Positions 8,710-16,487 of a DNA stretch of 57,912 nt are shown in pieces. How positions within the stretch are numbered: the first letter of the stretch is position 1; every line of letters starts with the position of its first letter. The notes below the pieces were generated by a model. That model did no database searches, had not been told where the DNA came from, and was given only the letters and a program-made list of their open reading frames with translations. Source of the stretch: JALYXV01 sp963791545 (lineage in GTDB: Bacteria > Actinomycetota > Acidimicrobiia > Acidimicrobiales > Palsa-688). The DNA lies in contig CAWBSR010000005.1 of NCBI GenBank assembly GCA_963791545.1, forward strand, positions 1 through 57,912, read 5' to 3'. A program made the position numbers and the translations under genes.

Positions 8710-10152
8710 CTATCCCCCTCCTCGGACTCGCTGGATCAACTGGGTGGCCTGGTCGTACACCTGACGGCGTTCCTTCATCAGCCGGGACACCTTCTCGACC
8801 GCGTGAATGACCGTCGTATGGTCCCGTCCCCCGAACTCCCGGGCGATCGCCGGATAGCTGAAGTCGGTCAGCTGGCGGAACACGTACATGCTGATCTGGC
8901 GGGCGTTGACCAGGGGCCGGCGCCGGCTGGTGCCGCACAGCTCGTCGATGGTGAACCCGAAGGTGGCCGCCGTCGCCTCCAGGATCACCTTGGGGGTGAT
9001 CTGGCGGGGCTGGTCGGCAGCCAGGATGTCCGACAGCACCTGCTCGGCCAGCTCGACGGTCAGCGGTTCCCGGTTGAGGCTGGCGAAGGCGCAGACCCGA
9101 ATGAGGGCGCCTTCAAGCTCCCGGATGTTCTCCCGCACGTGGGTTGCGATCAACTCGAGCACCTCGTCGGGCACGTGGGGCCGCTCCCCCTCCGCCTTCT
9201 TGCGCAAGATGGCGAGGCGGGTCTCGAGTTCCGGCGGTTGGATGTCGGTGATGACCCCCGACGCGAAGCGGCTGCGCAGCCGGTCCTCCAGGGTGGCGAT
9301 ATTGCGAGGATGGCGATCCGAAGTGAGGACGATCTGTTTACTGGCCTCGTGCAGGGAGTTGAATGTGTGGAAGAACTCCTCCTGCAAGCTTTCCTTGTTC
9401 TCGATGAACTGAATATCGTCGACCAGGAGCACGTCGCAGGCCCGGTATCGTCGCTTAAAATTCAGACCGGTATTGTTGCGGATGCTGTCCACGAACTCGT
9501 TCATAAAGGTTTCGGTCGAGACATAGCGGACATGGGAGGCGGGAAAGTTCTCCCGGACGTAGTTGCCGATGGCGTGTAGCAAATGGGTCTTGCCCAGTCC
9601 TGAGTCACCGTAGATAAATAGCGGGTTATAGGTGCTGGCCGGGGTTTCTGCCACGCTCTGGGCGGCGGCGTGGGCAAAGCGATTGGAAGCGCCGATGACG
9701 AAGGCATCGAAGGTATAGCGGGGATTTAGGATGTCCTCGTTGGTCCGAGGCCCTCCGTTCTCCGATTGGTGGCTGGTGGCGGCCCGTTGCGACGTGCTTG
9801 TCGAGGGAGAGGGGGTCCGTGTGGGCGGCCGGGGCGGCGTCGGGGGCGGAGAATGACCGCCACCCCTGGTTCCGTTGGCGGCGCGGCCGTCGTCACCTCG
9901 TTCGGGAGTCGCGACCAGCAGCGTGATGCCGAGCGGCTCCCCCGCCACGTCTTCAACCACCGCTTCGATCATGGCGCGGTAACTTCGCTCGAGTTTGTCT
10001 CGGACCTGAGAGCTGGGCGTGGTCAACACCAAGCTCTCGTCCCCCAGCTCGGTGGCGGTCACGCTCTCGAAACACGCCATCCAAGTGGCATCAGAAACTT
10101 GATCCCGCAGTTGTTCGGAGCAAGTTTTCCACAGCTCCCCGACGTCCCACAC
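8710..10152 (-). CDS. dnaA: chromosomal replication initiator DnaA
   Basis: DnaA binds DnaA boxes and unwinds oriC. I place the start at GTG 10152, giving 480 residues that begin with the conserved WDVGELWKTCSEQL of domain I. The frame stays open to 10365, but those extra 71 codons look non-coding and contain DnaA-box-like sites. GGGAGG lies about 12 bases upstream of the GTG. Domain II is Pro/Ser/Thr-rich. Domain III has Walker A GDSGLGKT at about 182-189 and Walker B LLVDDIQF. Domain IV ends with the DNA-binding signature GGRDHTTVIHAVEKV near 440-453. It is transcribed towards dnaN. Confidence 0.96.
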   Translation of the reverse strand: MWDVGELWKTCSEQLRDQVSDATWMACFESVTATELGDESLVLTTPSSQVRDKLERSYRAMIEAVVEDVAGEPLGITLLVATPERGDDGRAANGTRGGGHSPPPTPPRPPTRTPSPSTSTSQRAATSHQSENGGPRTNEDILNPRYTFDAFVIGASNRFAHAAAQSVAETPASTYNPLFIYGDSGLGKTHLLHAIGNYVRENFPASHVRYVSTETFMNEFVDSIRNNTGLNFKRRYRACDVLLVDDIQFIENKESLQEEFFHTFNSLHEASKQIVLTSDRHPRNIATLEDRLRSRFASGVITDIQPPELETRLAILRKKAEGERPHVPDEVLELIATHVRENIRELEGALIRVCAFASLNREPLTVELAEQVLSDILAADQPRQITPKVILEATAATFGFTIDELCGTSRRRPLVNARQISMYVFRQLTDFSYPAIAREFGGRDHTTVIHAVEKVSRLMKERRQVYDQATQLIQRVRGGG

Positions 10153-10180
10153 GAATGCCTTGCGCCTCCCCCCGCCCTCG

Positions 10181-10213
10181 CTATCCACAAGAACATCCAC
10201 AGGTTGTGGAGAA
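10181..10213. promoter_or_regulatory. cluster of DnaA-box-like sites upstream of dnaA
   Basis: Three 9-mers lie within 33 bp, 29 bp upstream of the chosen dnaA start: CTATCCACA (10181), ACATCCACA (10193) and the inverted TGTGGAGAA (10205), the last two nearly head to head. CAGGTT-GTGGAG-AACCTG (10202-10216 region) is also a perfect inverted repeat. They may autoregulate dnaA or be part of the origin. Confidence 0.55.
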
Positions 10214-10374
10214 CCTGGCGTGGGTAACAAGAAGAGCCGCAATGGGCCTCCTCTTGGCCCCGGGGAAGGAAGCCGGTCTCCGGCTCCGGGATGTGCTGTC
10301 CCGAGGCGGTTCGATGACGGTAGCACTCTCTCCCGGCGCCCGAAACCGCCGAGTCGGGTATTCACCAGTGCCTT

Positions 10375-10527
10375 TCAGCGCCGATCCCGCAGGTGCATGA
10401 GGTAGGCAACGGCCAGGACCGCGACGATCGCGACCAGTGTGATTAGGGCCAGCATGGCTACGACCGGTCCCGCCGAGACCCCTGGTCGAGGAAGGGATCC
10501 GGAGGCCACAACGGCGGCGATCTTCAC
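10375..10527 (-). CDS. possible 50-residue single-span membrane peptide
   Basis: A GTG at 10527 opens a 50-codon frame. Its C-terminal half is one strong hydrophobic segment (MLALITLVAIVAVLAVAYL) followed by the positively charged tail HLRDRR, which fits a small membrane protein. No good ribosome site is visible and I know no family. It lies upstream of dnaA in the same direction. It may be a chance frame. Confidence 0.3.
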   Translation of the reverse strand: MKIAAVVASGSLPRPGVSAGPVVAMLALITLVAIVAVLAVAYLMHLRDRR

Positions 10528-10970
10528 GTGGTCACTCGAGGTCCTGCGCCATAGTCCGGTCCAACAGACCTTCAGGATACGTGGTGCCGAGCGGCGGTGG
10601 AAGCCCCCGCGAAAACTGCGATGCTCCCGGGCCAAGTCCGCCACCCGGACCCGCGGTACGAGGCGCCAGGGCCATCGGGGGTCGTGCCTCCACCTGCTGG
10701 GCGGCGAACGCCCCAGCGGTCACGGCGGGAGCGACGTAGCCGGTCGCGGAGGGGCAGCGCGCTTGCGGGAGTAGACTTTCCTGAAGAAACCTGGACAGGG
10801 GCTGGTTGGATCCTCTAAGGTCGGGGCGGCCACAACAGTGGTGGCGGGACCACGGGGACGACGTCGGGGGGGCCGTCGCTCACTGTTGGCCGTACTTGAC
10901 CTGGGGGAATGGGCTGGCCACCGCCAACCCATTCCCCGGTCGGTGCGAATCCCCACCATCATTGGTCGAG
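10528..10970. other. intergenic region, no convincing gene
   Basis: Between the dnaA upstream region and the ATP-grasp gene I see no supported coding frame, tRNA or repeat. It should contain the promoter of the rightward ATP-grasp gene; TCTAAGG near 10815 is a weak -10-like element. Confidence 0.4.
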
Positions 10971-11861
10971 ATGACCCCACCACCGATGGGTTCGAGGATC
11001 GCGGTGGCGACCTGCGAGCGGGCCCCCGACCTCGACGACGACTGGCCCCTGTTGCAGGCAGCCTTGGCCGGTCGCGGCGTGATCCCCACGGTGGCGGCGT
11101 GGACCGACCCCACCATCGACTGGGCATCGTTCTATCGAGTCGTGATCCGGGGCACCTGGGACTATTTCCAGCGGCTCGAGGATTTCCTGGGGTGGGTCCG
11201 GCGAGTGGCCGCGGAAACCCAGCTGCTGAACCCAGGACCCGTCGTGGCATGGAACACCGACAAGCGCTATCTCGGCGCCCTGGCGGTGGCCGGTGTCCCC
11301 GTCGTGGCGACCACGTTTCTGGCACCGGGCCGGCGCGAACTGCCGTGGCACCCACCCGATGGGGACTTCGTCGTCAAGCCGGCCGTGTCGGCAGGTGGTT
11401 TTGAGACGGCGCGCTACCGTCCCCGCGATGTCGGCGCCGCCGCCGCCCATGTGGCACGGCTGCTGAACGCGGACCGCACGGTGATGGTTCAGCCTTATCT
11501 GGCTTCGGTTGACCGTGAGGGTGAGATGGCCCTGATCTACCTGGGCGGCCGATACAGCCACGCCGTCAACAAGGGTCCCTTGCTGATCGCCGGCGCCGGT
11601 ATCGAACACGCGCTGTGCGAGCGCGAGCGGATTGTGGCCTCGGAGCCGTCGGGAGCCCAAAGGGAGGTCGCCGACGCCGCGGTGGCGGCGTCGGTCGCCC
11701 GCACCGGTTGTGGCCCGTTCGCGTATGCCCGGGTGGACCTGTTGGCCGACGGCGAGGGCGGGCCCGTGGTGAGCGAGGTCGAGCTGATCGAACCGGACCT
11801 ATTCCTCCGCTATGCCCCCCCTTCGGCGGCCCGCTTGGCGGAGGTATTGCACTGGCGCTAA
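10971..11861 (+). CDS. ATP-grasp family protein (RimK/DcsG-like)
   Basis: From ATG 10971 the protein has 296 residues. The fold resembles ATP-grasp ligases of the glutathione-synthetase/RimK type, which activate a carboxylate with ATP and join it to an amine. Visible landmarks are VVIRGTWDYFQRLEDFL, WNTDKRYLGAL, GDFVVKPAVSAGGFETARY (the ATP-binding lysine and glycine-rich loop) and the C-terminal metal-binding EVELIEPDLFL. The frame is open to 10806, but the upstream part is not protein-like. The start codon is uncertain (10971 or 10986; weak ribosome sites). The substrate is unknown. It stands alone, 103 bp upstream of the LigD-type polymerase gene. Confidence 0.75.
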   Translation: MTPPPMGSRIAVATCERAPDLDDDWPLLQAALAGRGVIPTVAAWTDPTIDWASFYRVVIRGTWDYFQRLEDFLGWVRRVAAETQLLNPGPVVAWNTDKRYLGALAVAGVPVVATTFLAPGRRELPWHPPDGDFVVKPAVSAGGFETARYRPRDVGAAAAHVARLLNADRTVMVQPYLASVDREGEMALIYLGGRYSHAVNKGPLLIAGAGIEHALCERERIVASEPSGAQREVADAAVAASVARTGCGPFAYARVDLLADGEGGPVVSEVELIEPDLFLRYAPPSAARLAEVLHWR

Positions 11862-11963
11862 TGGGCTGGCGCCGGTCGCGCCGCCGAACGCGGCGTCTCC
11901 CATTGGTATCCGAGGCGCGCTGTGGTGCGAGAACGCCGGCGTGAAGCGCACGGGTGGGGCAGA

Positions 11964-12929
11964 ATGGCCGGCCACGTGGCGAAGGACACACCCTCGGTGG
12001 AGTTGTCGGTGGCGGGCAAAGCCGTGCGGATCACGAATCCCGACCGGGTCTACTTCCCGGAAGTAGGAGCCACCAAGCTCGACCTGGCGCAGTACTACCT
12101 CGGTGTCGGGGAGGGAATCGTACGGGCCTTGTTCGAACGCCCGTGCATGTTGCATCGCTTCCCGAATGGGGTCGGCGGCGAGAAAGTCCACCAGAAGCGG
12201 CTCCCGTCGGGCGCGCCGGACTGGATTGAAACGGTACGGGTGGATTTCCCATCAGGGCGCCACGCTGACGAGTTGTGCGTCACGGACCTGGCCAGCGTCA
12301 TCTGGGCGGTGCAGATGTCCACCGTCGAGTTCCACCCGTGGAACTCGCGGCGGTCCGACGTCGAGCGGCCCGACGAGTGGCGCATCGACCTCGATCCCAT
12401 GCCTGATTGCTCCTTCCGGGCGGTGGGGCAGGTGGCCCAGGTGGCCCGGGAGGTACTTGACGAGATCGGCGCAACGGGGTGGCCCAAGACCTCGGGCGGG
12501 TCGGGGCTGCATGTCTATGTCCGTATCGAGCCCCGCTGGTCGTTCGCCGACGTACGCCGGGCGGCGCTGGCGTTTGCCAGCGAGGTCGAGCGCCGCATCC
12601 CTGAATACGCCACGACGACCTGGTGGCGGAAGGACCGGGATCCCACCAAAGTCTTCATCGACTACAACCAGAACGCCCGCGACCACACGATCGCCAGCGC
12701 CTACTCGCTCCGGGGCGTGCCCGGTGCCACCGTGTCCACTCCGATCACCTGGGACGAGGTCGCCGATGTCTCGCCTCAGGACTTCACAATCTCGACCGTG
12801 CCGGCCCGCTTCGCAGAGGTGGGTGACCTGCACCGTGGCATCGACGACCACCTCTACTCACTCGACAGCCTCCTGGAATGGGCGGAACGAGACGAGCGAG
12901 AAACCCAAGACCGGCCTCCGATTCCCTGA
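11964..12929 (+). CDS. LigD-type polymerase domain protein (NHEJ primase-polymerase)
   Basis: The protein has 321 residues from ATG 11964, preceded by GGTGGGG. It is a stand-alone archaeo-eukaryotic-primase-type polymerase, as in the polymerase domain of LigD, which fills ends in Ku-dependent end joining. Visible motifs are NPDRVYFPE at the N-terminus, the catalytic acidic pair in WRIDLDPMP, SGGSGLHVYV, and the C-terminal VFIDYNQNARDHTIASAYSLRG region. No ligase, nuclease or Ku gene is in the window, so any end-joining partners lie elsewhere. The upstream GTG/ATG at 11922 would add 14 residues without homology, so I preferred 11964. Confidence 0.9.
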   Translation: MAGHVAKDTPSVELSVAGKAVRITNPDRVYFPEVGATKLDLAQYYLGVGEGIVRALFERPCMLHRFPNGVGGEKVHQKRLPSGAPDWIETVRVDFPSGRHADELCVTDLASVIWAVQMSTVEFHPWNSRRSDVERPDEWRIDLDPMPDCSFRAVGQVAQVAREVLDEIGATGWPKTSGGSGLHVYVRIEPRWSFADVRRAALAFASEVERRIPEYATTTWWRKDRDPTKVFIDYNQNARDHTIASAYSLRGVPGATVSTPITWDEVADVSPQDFTISTVPARFAEVGDLHRGIDDHLYSLDSLLEWAERDERETQDRPPIP

Positions 12930-12968
12930 ACCGAGCAGGGAGGACCCCGTGGTCGCCGTACCCCCGGC

Positions 12969-12992
12969 CGCCGCGATCTTTTCCTCGCGGCG
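12969..12992. terminator. hairpin terminator candidate after ligD-pol
   Basis: CGCCGCGA-TCTTTTCC-TCGCGGCG is a perfect 8-bp stem with an 8-base loop, 40 bp after the stop. There is no T-run after the stem. Confidence 0.45.
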
Positions 12993-13049
12993 CCGCCGGC
13001 CGGCGCCAGTTATTCTATTGGCCGGAGGGAGATGGACTAGGAGGGCAAC

Positions 13050-14762
13050 GTGCGGCGTTCGGCGGTAGCGTTGGCGGTTTTCGGTCTCGGAGTGGCCAGC
13101 CTCCCGGGGATAGTCGCCCCCACCGCGGCGGCGGCGAGCGCAAGCACGGAGTACACGGTCTTGTACCGGTCGGGAACGGCGGCCGCGGCGGCCCACCAGG
13201 CCATCAGAACGGCGGGGGGCACCGTGGTCAGGGAGAACACCGCGATCGGGCTCGCCACTGTTCGCTCCACGAACCCCAGGTTCGCCGCCACCGCGGGTCG
13301 CCAGTCGGAAATCGACGGGGTGGCCCGAAGCCGCCCGATCGGTTATTCGCCTCAGTTGACCCGCCCGAAATGGACTGACATAGAACGCCTCACTGCGCAG
13401 GAGCGCCAAGCGGTCACGGCCGCCGCCGCGGCCCGGGCCACGGCACCAGTTCCAACCACCCCCGCCCCGGCCGCCGAGCCGCTGGCCGGCCTGCAATGGG
13501 ACATGGCCATGATCCGGGCCACCGCCGATGGCTCATACGCCGTCCAGCGGGGCGACAAGCGGGTCCTGGTCGGCATCATGGATACCGGCATCGATGCCAC
13601 CCATCCCGATATCGCCCCCAACTTCGACAGTGCCTTGAGCCGCAACTTCACCACCGACATCCCGCTGATCGACGGGCCGTGCGAACCGACAGACAATGCG
13701 TGCGCCGACCCCGCCAACGTTGACGAGAACGGTCACGGCACCCACGTGGCTGGCATCGTGGGCGCCGCCATCAACGGCCTCGGGATCGCCGGCGTCGCCC
13801 CCAACATCACGCTGGTGAACATCCGGGCAGGCCAGGATTCGGGATTCTTCTTCCTGCAGCCCACCGTGGACGCCCTCACCTATGCCGGTGATACCGGCAT
13901 CGATGTCGTCAACATGAGCTTCTTCACCGATCCGTGGCTCTACAACTGCAGATCCAATCCCGCCGACACGCCGGACCAGCAACAGGAGCAGCGGACGATT
14001 ATCGCGGCTACCCAGCGGGCCCTCGATTACGCCCATGCCCGTGGTGTGACCCTGGTGGCGGCGCTCGGCAACGAGCACACCGATCTCGGCCATCCCACGG
14101 TCGACGCCACCAGCCCCGACTTTCCGCCCGGCACCGAGAAGACAAGGACGGTGACCAACGCCTGCCTCGACATGCCGACCGAGGGCAATCACGTGATCGG
14201 GGTCAGTTCCGTCGGGCCGAGCCAGGACAAGGCCGACTACTCGAACTACGGCGTCGAGCAGACCGATGTCTCGGCGCCGGGCGGCTACTACCGCGACCCG
14301 AAGAGCCCCTACGGCTCCCGGTCGGTCAGGAACCTGGTCCTGTCGGCCTATCCCGCGTCTCTGGCGGCCGCTAACGGGGACATCGACGAGAACGGGGTGC
14401 CGAACAACCCGTTCGTGATCCGAGATTGCAACAACGGGGTGTGTGGCTACTACCAGTACCTGCAGGGAACCTCGATGGCGGCGCCTCACGCAGCCGGCGT
14501 GGCGGCACTCATCGTCAGCAAGCTGGGTCATATCGACCCTGTCCACGGCGGGCTCACATTCCCGCCCGACGCCACCCAGGCGTTGCTGCAGGCCATGGCC
14601 ACGTGGCACGCCTGCCCAACGCCGCGCCTGATGTCGTACGTCGACGTCGGCAGGCCACCGTCGTACGACGCGCTATGCGTCGGCGGCCTGCCCTTCAACG
14701 GCTTCTATGGTCACGGGATCGTCGACGCTCTCTCGGCGGCCACCCTTCGACCGAGGCGCTGA
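13050..14762 (+). CDS. secreted subtilisin-like serine peptidase (S8)
   Basis: The start is GTG 13050 with an ideal AGGAGGGCAAC in front; the protein has 570 residues. A signal peptide covers about residues 1-30 (ending in an Ala-rich stretch). A propeptide-like region of about 120 residues and a Pro/Ala linker follow. The catalytic triad is visible: Asp178 in GIMDTGIDATHP, His229 in NGHGTHVAG and Ser475 in GTSMAAPHAAG. The mature enzyme should act outside the cell as a peptidase. No C-terminal sorting signal or membrane anchor is seen. It appears to be a single-gene unit. Its substrate is unknown. Confidence 0.93.
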   Translation: MRRSAVALAVFGLGVASLPGIVAPTAAAASASTEYTVLYRSGTAAAAAHQAIRTAGGTVVRENTAIGLATVRSTNPRFAATAGRQSEIDGVARSRPIGYSPQLTRPKWTDIERLTAQERQAVTAAAAARATAPVPTTPAPAAEPLAGLQWDMAMIRATADGSYAVQRGDKRVLVGIMDTGIDATHPDIAPNFDSALSRNFTTDIPLIDGPCEPTDNACADPANVDENGHGTHVAGIVGAAINGLGIAGVAPNITLVNIRAGQDSGFFFLQPTVDALTYAGDTGIDVVNMSFFTDPWLYNCRSNPADTPDQQQEQRTIIAATQRALDYAHARGVTLVAALGNEHTDLGHPTVDATSPDFPPGTEKTRTVTNACLDMPTEGNHVIGVSSVGPSQDKADYSNYGVEQTDVSAPGGYYRDPKSPYGSRSVRNLVLSAYPASLAAANGDIDENGVPNNPFVIRDCNNGVCGYYQYLQGTSMAAPHAAGVAALIVSKLGHIDPVHGGLTFPPDATQALLQAMATWHACPTPRLMSYVDVGRPPSYDALCVGGLPFNGFYGHGIVDALSAATLRPRR

Positions 14763-14935
14763 GCTCCGAGGCAAACGACAGGGGGTGGCCGCCCGCCCGG
14801 AGTGCGGTTGGCGGTCGCCCGGTCAGCCAGATGGCGAGAAGAGACACGCCGATGGCGTCGGGGTCAGCGACGTAGTCGACGCCTTCAGCCAACCCGACCG
14901 GCGCACGTCGCCAGGGACGAGACTCGGTGGGCGGT

Positions 14936-15532
14936 TCAGTGGGCCAGCGCGCCATGAGCCTCGCGGGCCGCGTAGTAGACCAGGACGTAGCCGGCGGCGG
15001 GGTCGGCCCACCACCACCCGAGGGTGGCGTTGAGAATCAGGCCGACCAGCACCGAGGTTGCCAGGATGCCGTCGATGGCGGTGACCCGGCCCTCGCTTCG
15101 CAGCACCGGGTTGTCCAACGCAGACCCCGTCTTGGCCTTGCCGGCCGCCAACCCGAACATGACAACCGCAGTGGCTGCGGTCCACGCGATGCCCAAGCGG
15201 CTGTGACGTGGGTGGTATCCAGCGAGGAGGACGATGGTGCTCTGGACGGCCAGGTAGGCGGCGAGGGCCACGAACCCGACTGCGATCATGCGCAGCGCCC
15301 GCCGTTGCCGGTCGGCGTTTGCCTGCGCCAGCTCCCACAGCACCACCATTGAGGCACCGATCTCGATGACGCTATCGAGGCCGAAGCCGGCCAGCGCGAC
15401 CGAGCGGGCCCCGACCGCGGCGACGGCAAGCACCACCACGCCCACCACGTTCCAGCCCAAGGTCGCCGCCTCGAGGTGGCGACCGTGGGCCAACAGCCTG
15501 GCGTCGGAGTCGCGGTGCTCTTCGATGGACAC
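14936..15532 (-). CDS. cation-efflux (CDF-like) membrane transporter
   Basis: From GTG 15532 the protein has 198 residues; the frame is open to 15607, but the extra codons run through a palindrome and look non-coding. It has about five membrane segments. GFGLDSVIE in the second segment and RVTAIDGILA in the fifth are the metal-site segments of the cation diffusion facilitator superfamily. Only one acidic residue is clear in each, fewer than in ZitB or CzcD. There is no cytoplasmic C-terminal domain and no long His-rich loop. It probably exports a divalent metal. No metal regulator gene is adjacent. The start is uncertain because no strong ribosome site is seen. Confidence 0.75.
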   Translation of the reverse strand: MSIEEHRDSDARLLAHGRHLEAATLGWNVVGVVVLAVAAVGARSVALAGFGLDSVIEIGASMVVLWELAQANADRQRRALRMIAVGFVALAAYLAVQSTIVLLAGYHPRHSRLGIAWTAATAVVMFGLAAGKAKTGSALDNPVLRSEGRVTAIDGILATSVLVGLILNATLGWWWADPAAGYVLVYYAAREAHGALAH

Positions 15533-15543
15533 CCGACCAGTCT

Positions 15544-15580
15544 TCAGGACTTCTCGCGCGGCCGTTGCGCGAAGTCCTGA
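15544..15580. promoter_or_regulatory. long palindrome upstream of the cation-efflux gene
   Basis: TCAGGACTTC and GAAGTCCTGA form perfect 10-bp arms, with a further GCGC/GCGC pairing inside. The element lies 12 bp upstream of the preferred start. It could be an operator for an unlinked metal sensor or a leader hairpin. Confidence 0.5.
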
Positions 15581-15641
15581 GGTGTTCGCCAACAACGCCG
15601 ACGACACGGTGGCGTGGGATGGCCGGTCCTCGTCCGGCGTC

Positions 15642-16183
15642 CTACTCCTCCAGGCCCAGGCGCTGAGCCACCGCCGCCGCCTCGATGCGGCTGGCGACGT
15701 TGAGCTTGCGCAGCAGGGGGGTGACGTGGACGCTGGCCGTCTTCTCGCTGATGTAGAGCTCGCTGGCGATCTGGCGATCTGGCGATCTGGCGATCTGGCG
15801 ATCTGGCGATCTGGCGATCTGGCGGTTGGTGCGGCCGCGTCCGAGGAGGGCCAGCACCTCGGCCGCCCGCGGGGAAATCCCGAGCCCGGCCAGCGGATCG
15901 GCCCGGGGGGGTGGCGGGGCGGGGCGCTCGGTCATATCGAGCCAGCCCCGCCGGGCCAGCAGACGGACCTGTTCGGCAAGGCGCCGCCCCGAGGAGGAGC
16001 AAGGCGTCGCCGCAGTGTCGTCGAGCGTCCTCGAGGCGCCCCGTCGCGACGGCGATCTGGGCGGCGCCGATGAGGGCCTCGGGCGCGGGACAACGTCGCC
16101 GGGACCTGGGTGGCCACCCCCGTCGACCTCACCGTCACCTGCGCCAAATACAGCTGACGGGTGTGGCCGGCTGAAGGGGTCAT
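15642..16183 (-). pseudogene. decayed LuxR-family regulator, C-terminal remnant
   Basis: The last 75 or so codons are a LuxR-type helix-turn-helix: ISPRAAEVLALLGRG, then NRQIA, ELYISEKTASVHV and LRKLNVASRIEAAAVAQRL. Upstream, the recognisable protein jumps frame. AEQVRLLARRGWLDM lies in the HTH frame, ALIGAAQIAVATGRLEDARR (TPR-like) in a second frame, and ATQVPATLS in a third. The N-terminal ATPase and most TPRs of such large regulators are missing. I conclude that it is a broken copy of a LAL-type regulator. Inside the HTH, an 8-bp repeat array adds RSPDRQIA-type units between NRQIA and SELY, in a helix that should be compact. Confidence 0.8.
15763..15818. repeat. seven 8-bp tandem repeats (CTGGCGAT)
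   Basis: CTGGCGAT occurs seven times without a mismatch, followed by a partial copy. Eight is not a multiple of three, so gain or loss of one unit shifts the reading frame of the LuxR HTH; seven copies leaves it open. Confidence 0.95.
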
Positions 16184-16218
16184 TGCCAGCGCTTACCAAA
16201 AAGGGCGTCGCCCTAGTC

Positions 16219-16356
16219 TTACTGGTGCTGCCACATGCCGCCGGTTGGTCCTCCAGCAATGGCGCGCAGCTCGGCCGGGGTCAACTGGCGCAGCGATGCC
16301 CGGGGATCGAACAGCGGGTCAATCGGTTGGTGGCCGGCCTTGCGAGTGCTAATCAT
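16219..16356 (-). CDS. 45-residue peptide with double-glycine-type leader
   Basis: This small gene starts at ATG 16356 with a textbook AGGAGG five bases upstream and stops at TAA 16219. The product begins MISTRKAGHQPIDPLFD, then carries LTPAELRAIAGG followed by PTGGMWQHQ. The LTxxELxxIxGG pattern resembles Nif11-type and other double-glycine leaders of ribosomally made peptides, which are cleaved after GG. The putative core would be only nine residues. No modification enzyme or peptidase-transporter is adjacent: dnaB lies 131 bp upstream on the same strand and the LuxR remnant downstream. I recognise no family. The ribosome site and compositional bias make it a likely real gene; RiPP identity is inference. 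Confidence 0.6.
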   Translation of the reverse strand: MISTRKAGHQPIDPLFDPRASLRQLTPAELRAIAGGPTGGMWQHQ

Positions 16357-16410
16357 GGAATCCTCCTGATATCAAGGGACACTATGGAGGCGTTCGTCCG
16401 GGCGGTTTTT

Positions 16411-16428
16411 GTTCACTCCCGATTGAAC
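16411..16428. promoter_or_regulatory. inverted repeat upstream of the peptide gene
   Basis: GTTCA-CTCCCGAT-TGAAC is a perfect 5-bp inverted repeat, 55 bp upstream of the peptide start. It is an operator candidate in the dnaB-to-peptide gap, which also contains a short TTG repeat (about 16473-16487). Confidence 0.3.
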
Positions 16429-16487
16429 ATCTCGCCCTGTGCGGCTCACGCAACGGCGCCTACACACGTTGTTTGTTGTTGTTGTTG

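Noticed and set aside
10153..10365. 71-codon N-terminal extension of dnaA
   Set aside because: The extra part is not protein-like, spans DnaA-box-like sites, and DnaA domain I begins at GTG 10152.
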